Source: Jejuia sp049889775 (lineage in GTDB: Bacteria; Bacteroidota; Bacteroidia; Flavobacteriales; Flavobacteriaceae). From it: 64,000 bases of DNA. The stretch is from assembly GCA_049889775.1 (NCBI GenBank), contig JBMHCT010000020.1, forward strand, positions 1 to 64,000, in the 5' to 3' direction. Both the position numbers and the translations under genes were made by a program. Below are positions 18,496 through 26,752 of the stretch, one piece after another. How positions within the stretch are numbered: position 1 is the first letter of the stretch; the number at the start of each line of letters is the position of its first letter. A model generated the notes under the pieces. The model made no database searches and was not told the origin of the DNA. It saw only the letters and a program-made list of their open reading frames with translations.

Positions 18496-19197
18496 ATGAA
18501 AGAAGATTATAAAAACATAAAAGTAATTGGTTTTGATGCAGATGATACACTCTGGGTAAACGAAACGTATTTTAGAGAAGCCGAGGAAGAGTTTTCTAAA
18601 TTGTTATCAGAATATGAGACTCCAAATAAAATTGATCAAGAACTTTTTAAAAAAGAAATTGGTAATTTGGGTTTATACGGGTATGGCATAAAAGCGTTTA
18701 CTTTATCCATGGTAGAATGTGCTTTAGAGTTATCAAATTACACGATTTCTAATGCCAAAATTGAATCCATTATCAACATAGGTAAAGCGATGTTGGATAA
18801 ACCAGTAGATGTATTAGATGGTGTTGAAGAAGTCCTAAAAAAATTATCAAAAGATTACCGCCTTATTTTAGCAACCAAAGGCGATTTATTGGATCAAGAG
18901 CGTAAGCTCGAAAAATCAAGATTAACATCTTATTTTCATCATATTGAAGTGCTTAGCGATAAGAAGGAAGAAAATTATTCTAAGTTGTTAAAGCACCTTA
19001 AAGTAGAACCTTCAGAGTTTTTGATGATTGGAAATTCTCTAAAATCTGATGTTTTGCCATTGGTGAATATTGGTGCAAATGCTATTCATGTGCCGTTTCA
19101 TACAACATGGGCGCATGAAATGGTTACGCAAAAAGAAACAAACGGAAAAAAATATAAAACAATACGCACGCTAAGAGAAGTGCTAAATTTATTATGA
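18496..19197 (+). CDS. HAD-family hydrolase
   Basis: A protein of 233 residues with the four HAD motifs: I, GFDADDTLW (nucleophile Asp and the general acid Asp two residues on); II, LATKG; III, a lysine in the SDKKEENYSKLL block; and IV, GNSLKSDVLPLVNIGA. A helical cap between motifs I and II makes it a C1-type phosphatase. It is longer than the cap-less KdsC (about 170 residues), so it should not be called Kdo-8-phosphate phosphatase. The substrate is unknown. It lies 38 bp after kdsB. Confidence 0.88.
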   Translation: MKEDYKNIKVIGFDADDTLWVNETYFREAEEEFSKLLSEYETPNKIDQELFKKEIGNLGLYGYGIKAFTLSMVECALELSNYTISNAKIESIINIGKAMLDKPVDVLDGVEEVLKKLSKDYRLILATKGDLLDQERKLEKSRLTSYFHHIEVLSDKKEENYSKLLKHLKVEPSEFLMIGNSLKSDVLPLVNIGANAIHVPFHTTWAHEMVTQKETNGKKYKTIRTLREVLNLL

Positions 19198-19206
19198 TTT
19201 GTGTAG

Positions 19207-19238
19207 GAAATACATTTGTAAAGTTTCAAATGTATTTC
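19207..19238. other. Perfect 12-bp inverted repeat before the kdnB-like gene
   Basis: GAAATACATTTG at 19207-19218 and CAAATGTATTTC at 19227-19238, with an 8-base loop. It lies 10 bp after the HAD stop and 57 bp before the next start. There is no strong T run, so it may be an operator or RNA stem rather than a terminator. Confidence 0.6.
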
Positions 19239-19294
19239 ATCTTAAAACATAAAATAATACTATTTTTACACTTCCTAAAAAGAAAACACACTGC

Positions 19295-20377
19295 ATGAGT
19301 TATAAAAACTTTCCAATGGTACCAAGAGTAATTTTTGGTCGAGGTAGTTTCAATCAGTTAGGTGAGTTACTGGCCCCAAATCGCTTGAGTAATAACGCTC
19401 CTTTTATCTTTTTGGTGGATGACGTTTTTCGCTCTGAAATTGGTATCACTTCAAGGATACCAGCGTCTTATGATGATAAAATAATATATGTTTCAACCAT
19501 CGAAGAACCTAAAACAGCACAGGTTGATATATTGGTAGAGAACATCATTTTAACTTCAAAAGAAAGACCTTCTGGTGTTATTGGCATAGGTGGCGGTTCT
19601 ATATTAGATTTGGCTAAGGCAGTGTCTATAATGTTAACTAATGAAGGGAATTCTGAAGATTATCAGGGTTGGGATTTGGTGAAGCATAAAGCTGTGTATC
19701 ATGTCGGTATACCAACAATTTCTGGAACCGGTGCAGAGGTGTCGAGAACAACAGTTTTAACAGGGCCGAATAGAAAACTAGGGATTAATTCCGATTATAC
19801 ACCTTTCGATCAGGTGGTTTTAGACCCTGAACTTACTAAAGGTGTTGAAAAAAATCAATGGTTCTATACGGGTATGGATTGTTTTATACATAGTGTAGAA
19901 TCTTTAAAAGGTACTTACTTAAACGCTTTTAGCAAAACTTATGGTGAAATGGCTTATAGTTTGTGTAAGGAAATTTATCTTGAAGATGGATTATCAACAA
20001 AGGAAGCCCAAGACAAACTCATGATGGCGTCATGGCATGGAGGCATGAGTATTGCGTATTCTCAAGTTGGTGTTGCGCATGCTATGAGTTATGGTTTGTC
20101 TTACCTTTTAGGAACCAAGCATGGTATTGGTAATTGTATAGTTTTTAATCATTTAGAAGAATTTTATCCTGAGGATGTTACCTTGTTTAAACAGATGATT
20201 GAGAAACATCATATAGAACTTCCGAAAGGTATTTGTGCAAATTTGGGTGATGAAGATATTGATACCATGATAAATATAGCACTAGGCTTAGAACCTTTAT
20301 GGGAAAACGCTATAGGTAAACATTGGAAAAAACGCATTACCCCAAATAAGTTGAAAGAGCTCTATTTAAAAATGTAA
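19295..20377 (+). CDS. Iron-containing alcohol dehydrogenase, KdnB-like (Kdo 8-oxidase)
   Basis: A group III metal-dependent alcohol dehydrogenase of 360 residues. Blocks include the cofactor-binding GIGGGSILDLAKA, GIPTISGTGAEVSRT, and the metal-ligand histidines in the HAMSYGLSYLLGTKHGIGNCIVF segment. It resembles closely what I recall of Shewanella KdnB, which oxidises C8 of Kdo before amination by KdnA. The nearby kdsB fits that pathway, but no KdnA-type aminotransferase is in the window. It is 1 bp ahead of the acyltransferase gene. A general alcohol dehydrogenase remains the alternative. Confidence 0.85.
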   Translation: MSYKNFPMVPRVIFGRGSFNQLGELLAPNRLSNNAPFIFLVDDVFRSEIGITSRIPASYDDKIIYVSTIEEPKTAQVDILVENIILTSKERPSGVIGIGGGSILDLAKAVSIMLTNEGNSEDYQGWDLVKHKAVYHVGIPTISGTGAEVSRTTVLTGPNRKLGINSDYTPFDQVVLDPELTKGVEKNQWFYTGMDCFIHSVESLKGTYLNAFSKTYGEMAYSLCKEIYLEDGLSTKEAQDKLMMASWHGGMSIAYSQVGVAHAMSYGLSYLLGTKHGIGNCIVFNHLEEFYPEDVTLFKQMIEKHHIELPKGICANLGDEDIDTMINIALGLEPLWENAIGKHWKKRITPNKLKELYLKM

Positions 20378-20378
20378 T

Positions 20379-20930
20379 ATGCGTCAAAGGCTTGCTAAAT
20401 TTATCTATTACAAGTTGTTGGGTTGGCAGGTTGATGGTCATTACAAAATACTACAAGAAGAGCTAAAAAAAGCCGTAATAATTGCCGTACCTCATACCAG
20501 TTGGCACGATTTCTACATAAGTGTTTTGGTGCGCACTGTTTTGGGAATAAAAGTGAACTTTATTGGTAAAAAGGAATTATTTGTTTTTCCTTTTGGCTAT
20601 TTTTTTCGCGTATTGGGTGGAAGACCCATAGATAGAAAAAACAAGCATAATAAAGTTAAAGCTATTGCTCAATTATTTAAGGAAAATGAAAATTTTAAAA
20701 TGGCGCTAGCACCAGAGGGCACCCGAAAAAAAGTAGAAAAATGGCGCACTGGGTTTTATTATATTGCAAGGGAGGCCAAGGTACCTATTGTGATGTTCAC
20801 TTTAGATTTTGAGAATAAAAAGAACACCTTCTGTAAACCGTTTTATCCGACAGACGATATTGAAGCAGATTTTAGTTTTATGCAGAATTTTTATACAGAT
20901 GTAAAAGGTAAAATACCTGAATATTCATAG
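20379..20930 (+). CDS. PlsC-type 1-acylglycerol-3-phosphate acyltransferase family protein
   Basis: A protein of 183 residues from the LPLAT family. The catalytic HxxxxD motif is HTSWHD (near residues 39-44), and the acceptor-binding motif is APEGTRKK. The transmembrane segment is weak. It is shorter than E. coli PlsC (about 240) and of the single-domain type often seen in Bacteroidota. Its start is 1 bp after the dehydrogenase stop. Given its neighbours it may act on an outer-membrane lipid, but the acyl acceptor is not known. Confidence 0.87.
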   Translation: MRQRLAKFIYYKLLGWQVDGHYKILQEELKKAVIIAVPHTSWHDFYISVLVRTVLGIKVNFIGKKELFVFPFGYFFRVLGGRPIDRKNKHNKVKAIAQLFKENENFKMALAPEGTRKKVEKWRTGFYYIAREAKVPIVMFTLDFENKKNTFCKPFYPTDDIEADFSFMQNFYTDVKGKIPEYS

Positions 20931-21031
20931 TTAAATCAATAAATTTGGCATAAATTTTGATGTTCTATTGTTGATTAATGAAACATAAAGTAAACAATTA
21001 CTTGTCCCTAAAAAGAAACATTAAGCGCATA

Positions 21032-21060
21032 AAAAAAGCTACTTTTTAAGTAGCTTTTTT
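21032..21060. terminator. Bidirectional terminator
   Basis: AAAAAAGCTACTT at 21032-21044 and AAGTAGCTTTTTT at 21048-21060 with a TTT loop. A and T runs flank both sides, so it can serve the acyltransferase gene and the convergent metalloprotease gene. Confidence 0.9.
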
Positions 21061-21088
21061 AGTTTTGAACCGAATTACTTCAATTACT

Positions 21089-23695
21089 TTATTTCAACTC
21101 TTTTAAACCGTTATCAATTAACGTTCTTAAATGTTCTTTGTGTGCTCTTGAGGCTATATTGCCAGAAGGAGCCGCCATAGTTTTTATGCGCTTTAAATTG
21201 TATAACGCCATAGATTTGGCATTGTGGGTGTATCGTGAGCTAGATTTACCCGTAAGCATATTTAGTAACATTTTGGTGTACTCTAACTGTAGATTTTGCC
21301 TGAAGGTATTAACACTACCATAAATATCCGCTTTAAAAATAGCATTGTTTAAATCTGTCATCATAGAGGAAAGGGAGTAATCATTTCCGTAAAGTTCAGA
21401 ATCGCTTATTCTTTGCAATGTGTTGTAATGCAATAAATGATCCAATACGCGCTTTTGTGTTCTTAATGCAGAAGCATGAATTTTAGGGTCTTCTGGACCA
21501 GAGAAAAAATTAAAACCCCTTCTTTGTCTCGCTAAATAATTATACAAATCATTTGGGGCATCAAAAGCATCTGGCGCAAAAAGGTATTTTTCTAAAGATC
21601 TTATAGCTCTTTTTTGATCTGATAAACTTACAGGTGTATAAGGTTTAGTACTTCCTTCTTGTCCTGCAACAGCTCTATCTACGTACACACCACCTATATA
21701 GCGTGAAATAACCCCTGTTGCTGTTGCTTTTTGTCTGCTCAAAGTACCAAAAACTCTAGTAAGTTCTTGATAGGTTTCCCCATCCTTAATAAACTTACTT
21801 TTAAGTGTTTTCATCATATCGTTTGATAATTCAATTCTATCAATGGCATAGGTAATAGGATCACTAGACTGATCAAAAATCATTACTCTCGGATCTATAG
21901 CCTTTCCTGGAGAACGCATGTCATCAGCGTCATTGCCGAAAATATGTTCTGGTTTAGTAGACTCATTTAGTAGCGCTTGACGCTCCGATTCAGATTTAAA
22001 AGGAGTATAGCCTAATTGAATGGCCCAAATATCATAGGGCCCCACAGTCATATCATCATATTGTCCTTGCTTGCTTCTATCTCTAGTTACATTTGTAATA
22101 GCATAATCCATAATAGATGCAGTTAAGCATTTACCTTTTATAAATTCAGAATCTGCAAGTTGCTCTGGTGTGTATAATTGACTCGCCTTCATATTATGGT
22201 TCAATCCTAATGTATGCCCTATTTCGTGAATTACAACAGCAGTTAATACTTGTTTTTGAATCTCATTTAATTCAAATTCTGTATCACCGAAAATTTTTGC
22301 TGTTGTTTGTGCAAAATGAAGGTTTTCTTGCATGCCGTGTGCTAAGGTGCAATAGTTGTGTGCATCAAAAACTTCCATAGTATCATGGGGACTGTAAAGT
22401 AAATCTGCGCTATCAGCTTCGTATACCTTCGAAATAAACTCACCACCTGAAAACACATTATATTCCATCATAATATCAGCGCCTAAAATTTCACCCGTTC
22501 TCGGATTTGCAAGTCTGGGGCCATAACCTCCAAAGGGAGGCCTTGGTGAGGACGTCCAACGCATCACATTATATCTAATATCACCCGCATCCCAATCCGC
22601 GTCATCAGGTTGTTGTTTTACCACAATTGCGTTTTTAAAACCTGCTTTTTCAAACGCTTTATTCCACTGCAAAATTGCGGTTTTAATAGTTTCTCGCCAT
22701 TCCACAGGTGTTGTGTTTTCCATCCACCAAGTTATGGGTTCAATGGGCTCTGAAATTTCAGCTTCTGGATTTTTTTTCTTCAAGTTCCACCTATTAATCA
22801 CATCTCTGTAAGGCGCTCCAGTAGTGCTGGTTTGGTCATTTACTTCATTAATAAAATAACCAACTCTAGGGTCGTCATATCTCACCTCGTAATCATCATC
22901 TGGCATTGCAATAAGATTGTGGTTTACTTTTATGCTTACATTTCTAGCATCAGTAACGGCTTCGGAGCCACCATTAAATATAGATGATTTAGAATACACA
23001 TATTCTACAACAAGGTTAACATTATCGGTGTAATTCTTAATAAAATTGATTTTCGTCTTATTCTTATCAAGATTACCTAGGGAAAATGAAGTAGGAGAAC
23101 TACCGGGAAATTTAGGTGGTTTGACTTGAATAAAAGTCTCTTTTAAAAATAAATCGTCAGCTTTTATTAAGTACAGCCCTTTTTTATCATCTGTAGCTTC
23201 AATTTTTATACTTGCAACATTTCCGTTGGAGATGTTGGCATCTTTTGCTTTTGAAATAGCACTTTCTGGATTAAAGTAATAAGATGTATTTTGTTTAATA
23301 AACTCAATTTTATTATAGTGTTTGGTAATTTTGAAGATTCTTGCTCCTCGATAAGAACCTCTATATCTTCCGGCGTCGACAACACCATCGGAAATTTGCG
23401 AAAAGTGAATAAATTCTTTGTTTAAGTCATCTTCTGAAATTTGCATTTGTAAAGAGCCAGTAATAGTGTCTCGATAAAATGTAAAGAAGCCTTCAATTTT
23501 TTTACTGGATTTTGTAAGTGAAGCTATAGATTTCTTTTTTGAAGGTTTTTTTATAGTTACAGGAGCCTCAGTTTTAGCCTTCTTTTTCTTGTCTTTTTTC
23601 TTGTTTTGAGCCTGAAAGTGTTGCGGAAGAATGAGAAATGCAATGAAAAGGGGAAATAATAACACTTTAGTTCTTAGCAAGCAATTTGTTTTCAT
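21089..23695 (-). CDS. Secreted zinc-dependent metalloprotease (DUF5117/DUF5118 type)
   Basis: A protein of 868 residues with a Sec signal peptide (cleaved near AFLILPQHFQAQ), then a lysine-rich linker. The zinc motif HEIGHTLGLNH is at residues 490-500, a metzincin-type HExxHxxGxxH, followed by a downstream SIMDYA methionine block. The domain order (DUF5118-like start, DUF5117, catalytic domain) matches the large zinc-dependent metalloproteases of Bacteroidota. It is expected in the periplasm or outside the cell. No C-terminal sorting domain was recognised. It is transcribed alone. Confidence 0.9.
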   Translation of the reverse strand: MKTNCLLRTKVLLFPLFIAFLILPQHFQAQNKKKDKKKKAKTEAPVTIKKPSKKKSIASLTKSSKKIEGFFTFYRDTITGSLQMQISEDDLNKEFIHFSQISDGVVDAGRYRGSYRGARIFKITKHYNKIEFIKQNTSYYFNPESAISKAKDANISNGNVASIKIEATDDKKGLYLIKADDLFLKETFIQVKPPKFPGSSPTSFSLGNLDKNKTKINFIKNYTDNVNLVVEYVYSKSSIFNGGSEAVTDARNVSIKVNHNLIAMPDDDYEVRYDDPRVGYFINEVNDQTSTTGAPYRDVINRWNLKKKNPEAEISEPIEPITWWMENTTPVEWRETIKTAILQWNKAFEKAGFKNAIVVKQQPDDADWDAGDIRYNVMRWTSSPRPPFGGYGPRLANPRTGEILGADIMMEYNVFSGGEFISKVYEADSADLLYSPHDTMEVFDAHNYCTLAHGMQENLHFAQTTAKIFGDTEFELNEIQKQVLTAVVIHEIGHTLGLNHNMKASQLYTPEQLADSEFIKGKCLTASIMDYAITNVTRDRSKQGQYDDMTVGPYDIWAIQLGYTPFKSESERQALLNESTKPEHIFGNDADDMRSPGKAIDPRVMIFDQSSDPITYAIDRIELSNDMMKTLKSKFIKDGETYQELTRVFGTLSRQKATATGVISRYIGGVYVDRAVAGQEGSTKPYTPVSLSDQKRAIRSLEKYLFAPDAFDAPNDLYNYLARQRRGFNFFSGPEDPKIHASALRTQKRVLDHLLHYNTLQRISDSELYGNDYSLSSMMTDLNNAIFKADIYGSVNTFRQNLQLEYTKMLLNMLTGKSSSRYTHNAKSMALYNLKRIKTMAAPSGNIASRAHKEHLRTLIDNGLKELK

Positions 23696-23915
23696 AAAGA
23701 GATTTTAAATAATTAATATTCAGTTACAGGAATTAGTCTCTGTAAATTTAAATATTAATCAATTTAAAATTTCAATTTAAAATGTTAAATCAAGCTAAAT
23801 GAAGGAAGATTTACGGAAAAACCACATGTAGGTTATTTTATGAAGTTGTTTTTCGGGTTTTTATTAAAATTTGAAAGTTATTTTCGGGTCCTAAAAAAGT
23901 ATAATCAGCATATTA

Positions 23916-24902
23916 TTAAAAGATCCATTTTCTAGAGCTTGATTTTTCCGTTTTTGGAAAGTCATTTGGAATTTCTTGCGTAACACTACCCGTAGCTGCC
24001 CATTCTGAACCACGTTGTAAAGTGGTTATAAATCCTACACATTCCATAGAATAATCAGTGTGTCCCAAAGTAGTATGAAATACGCGTCCTTTACCATATT
24101 CAATAGTCATTAGCATGGGTTCGTGTCTTCCAGTACGTTTTTCTCCGTCTGCTTTATCGGAATAAGCCGTTGCAAGTATTGTCATGTTTTCTGCAGGTCC
24201 TCTTAATTTTTCATACAATTCGTCTTTTGCATGAAGCCACTCTTTTGGTAACCCCTTCATAATTGGGTGTTCTGGCGTTCTAGTAGTAACTATAAACTCA
24301 CTCTGTTTACCATGTTGTCCACAATTTCCTTTTGAAGGATCTCTAATTATTTCATTGTTATCGTTGTAAAAAACATATGGGCCTGTTATCTCATTTCTGC
24401 CGCCCCAGCCTCCAAGACCAATCATTTTATTAAATTCATCCCAATTGCCCCAAGAATTATCGGCAGCATGAATAACAACCAGTCCACCCCCGTTTTTCAT
24501 GTAGCTTTCAAAGTTAGTTTTAGTTTCTTCAGGGAGTTCTGATGCTCTCCAACCTAAATTTGATAGTACAAGGTCATAATTTTCAAAGTTTGGTTTAAAA
24601 TTAGGGTCGAATTTAGGTTTCTTAACAGGTGTAGTCTCAATGCGAAGACCAATAGGGAATTGTTTAATTAGTTCTTCGCCTTTCCAGGTGTAGGCTTTTC
24701 GCATAATATCTACTTCAAAAAGGCCTGTTTCTTGCAAATAACTTTTAATCATCAACGTGCTTTTAGGCCATATTGCATGATTATTCTCTCCATCCATTAT
24801 TAAGACCTTAAGTTTCGCATTATTATTTTTTGAAGTATTACTGGAAGATTTGCAATTTATAGTACAAATAGATACACAAATTAAGAAGAGTAGTTTACGC
24901 AT
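23916..24902 (-). CDS. ThuA domain-containing lipoprotein (copy 2)
   Basis: A protein of 328 residues with a lipoprotein signal ending INC (lipidated Cys near residue 17). The rest is a ThuA-like, class I glutamine amidotransferase-type fold, with KVLIMDGENNHAIWP, the YDLVLSNLGW strand, NGGGLVVIHAADNSWGNWDEFNKMIGLGGWGGR and a final RVFHTTLGHTDYSMECVGF. ThuA-like domains occur in carbohydrate-related proteins, but the reaction is not established. It is paralogous to the preceding gene, from which it is separated by 5 bp. Confidence 0.88.
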   Translation of the reverse strand: MRKLLFLICVSICTINCKSSSNTSKNNNAKLKVLIMDGENNHAIWPKSTLMIKSYLQETGLFEVDIMRKAYTWKGEELIKQFPIGLRIETTPVKKPKFDPNFKPNFENYDLVLSNLGWRASELPEETKTNFESYMKNGGGLVVIHAADNSWGNWDEFNKMIGLGGWGGRNEITGPYVFYNDNNEIIRDPSKGNCGQHGKQSEFIVTTRTPEHPIMKGLPKEWLHAKDELYEKLRGPAENMTILATAYSDKADGEKRTGRHEPMLMTIEYGKGRVFHTTLGHTDYSMECVGFITTLQRGSEWAATGSVTQEIPNDFPKTEKSSSRKWIF

Positions 24903-24907
24903 TTTAC

Positions 24908-25972
24908 TTAGATATTATTTTTTTGATTAGAAATCCATTTTGTAGAAATAGACATTTCTGCGGTAGGAAAGTTTTCAGGAATACTTTGCGTTACATTTCC
25001 TGTAGCAGCCCATTCTGCACCTCTTTGAAAAGTAGTTATAAAACCAACACATTCCATAGAATAATCCATATGTCCTAATGTCGTATGAAATACTCTCCCC
25101 TTGTTATAATTTACTGTAATAAGCATAGGCTCGTGTCTTCCAGTGCCTTTTACATCTTTTTTCCATGGCGGAGCATTACCTTCTAAATCTGAATATGCTG
25201 TTGCTAAAATTGTCATATTTTCTCCGGGGCCTCTCATGCGGTCGTATAGCTCATCTTGAGCATGCAACCATTTTTTTGGTATGCCTTTCATAATAGGATG
25301 TTCTGGAGTCCTAGTTTCAATATGAAATTCATGTTGTTTTCCATGTGAAGCACAAATGCCCTCAGAAGGATCATGTTCAATTTTACCTTCATCATTATAA
25401 AAAATGTAAGGACCATTTGAAGCATCTCTACCACCCCAAGCACCTAAACCAATCATCTTATTGTATTCATCCCAATCACCCCAAGCATTATTTGCAGCAT
25501 GAATTATAACCAAACCACCGCCATTTTTCATGTACTCCTCAAAATTTTTCTTAGTTTGTTCTGGCCATTCAGAGGATTTCCAACCCAAATTATTCACAAC
25601 GACGTCGTATTTTGAAAAGTCAGGATTAAAATCAGGATCGAATTTAGTAGAATCTAGAGGGATGCGCTTAATTCCATCTTCTAAAGGATATATTGATAAT
25701 AGTTGTTCAACACTATCTAAATTTTTGACATTGTGATGTGGGCCAACCCATAAATATTTTTTTCTTTGAATATCCACCTCAAAAAGATCTGTTTGCTCTA
25801 AATAGTCTTTCATCATAAATGTGCTTTTAGGCCAAATGCCATGATTGTTTTCACCATCTATAATGAGCGCTTTTAGCTTTTTTGGATTTTCTTCGGGTGC
25901 TTCAATTTTACCTTTACAATTATAAATTAGAAACAGTAAAAGGGATATAATAACAACATTAAAAAGTCTCAT
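24908..25972 (-). CDS. ThuA domain-containing lipoprotein (copy 1)
   Basis: A protein of 354 residues and the first gene of the pair. Lipobox YNC at about residue 19. It shares most of the conserved blocks of copy 2 (ALIIDGENNHGIWPKSTFMMKDYL, GLVIIHAANNAWGDWDEYNKMIGLGAWGGR, RVFHTTLGHMDYSMECVGF), plus an insertion near residue 70 and another before TGRHEPM. The tandem arrangement and high similarity point to a gene duplication. It is anchored to the outer membrane or periplasmic face. Substrate unknown. Confidence 0.88.
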   Translation of the reverse strand: MRLFNVVIISLLLFLIYNCKGKIEAPEENPKKLKALIIDGENNHGIWPKSTFMMKDYLEQTDLFEVDIQRKKYLWVGPHHNVKNLDSVEQLLSIYPLEDGIKRIPLDSTKFDPDFNPDFSKYDVVVNNLGWKSSEWPEQTKKNFEEYMKNGGGLVIIHAANNAWGDWDEYNKMIGLGAWGGRDASNGPYIFYNDEGKIEHDPSEGICASHGKQHEFHIETRTPEHPIMKGIPKKWLHAQDELYDRMRGPGENMTILATAYSDLEGNAPPWKKDVKGTGRHEPMLITVNYNKGRVFHTTLGHMDYSMECVGFITTFQRGAEWAATGNVTQSIPENFPTAEMSISTKWISNQKNNI

Positions 25973-26087
25973 TTGGTTTAGTTTTGCACAATTGCTGTCA
26001 AGATATGAAAAAGTGATATAATTATATTTTTAAAATGTGGCATTCTCCTCTAAATAGCGAAACTTTTAAGCAGATTATTTAAACGAA

Positions 26088-26110
26088 AAAAGCACCCATA
26101 AGGTGCTTTT
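26088..26110. terminator. Terminator of the barrel-protein gene
   Basis: AAAAGCACC at 26088-26096 pairs with GGTGCTTTT at 26102-26110. It lies just after the stop at 26131 of the minus-strand gene. The ThuA pair begins further along in the same direction, so it ends the first transcript. Confidence 0.8.
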
Positions 26111-26130
26111 AAATTAAATATTAGAATTTT

Positions 26131-26610
26131 TTAGAATCTATATCTGATACCCAGTGCAATATCAAAATCCAAATCATCCGAGAAATCTCCAAAACCTAAA
26201 GTTGGTCTAAAATCCAGCGATAGCATTAATGGAATATCAAAATTATACTCTATGCCAACATTCCCCGCAGCAAAAATTGCAGTTTCATCAGTCCCATTCA
26301 ATCTGTTTTTGCCGTCAAAAGCAGCAATTCCTCCACCAGCACCAGCGTACCAATTAAAGTCACCATCAAGTAACCATACCCATTGGTAAAGTCCAGTTAG
26401 TTGGAATGCGTTATAGTCGTCACTGTTTCTCCAACCTAAATCGACTTCAAGTCTGTTTTCTTGCCCCAATGCACGCTGATAAGAAATTTCAGCACCAAGA
26501 CCATTACTGTCCCCTAGGCGTAGACCAATAGCATTTTCTGCAATGTCTTGTGCGTTTGATGCAAATGTTAAGCCCAAGAAAGCTAAGGTTAATAAGAATA
26601 ATTTTTTCAT
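26131..26610 (-). CDS. Small outer-membrane beta-barrel protein
   Basis: A protein of 159 residues with a signal peptide (cleaved after SNAQ, about residue 20). The rest has alternating strands and ends in IRYRF, an aromatic barrel terminus. Likely an eight-stranded outer-membrane barrel. The family is abundant in Flavobacteriia and its role is unknown. It is a single gene with its own terminator. Confidence 0.8.
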   Translation of the reverse strand: MKKLFLLTLAFLGLTFASNAQDIAENAIGLRLGDSNGLGAEISYQRALGQENRLEVDLGWRNSDDYNAFQLTGLYQWVWLLDGDFNWYAGAGGGIAAFDGKNRLNGTDETAIFAAGNVGIEYNFDIPLMLSLDFRPTLGFGDFSDDLDFDIALGIRYRF

Positions 26611-26752
26611 AAGTTTTTAGTTTTTATTTGATTAATGATATACGATCTAAATATACTTCTTAGATCATTTTTATGATTCTGTTAAACTTTACAAAAATAA
26701 CGCCAAAAATGTATTTATATTTACTTTTCTTGAGATTTAAGCGTAACTAAAC

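Noticed and set aside
18496..19197. KdsC (Kdo-8-phosphate phosphatase)
   Set aside because: The protein has a C1 cap and is about 60 residues longer than the cap-less KdsC, so only a general HAD call is safe.
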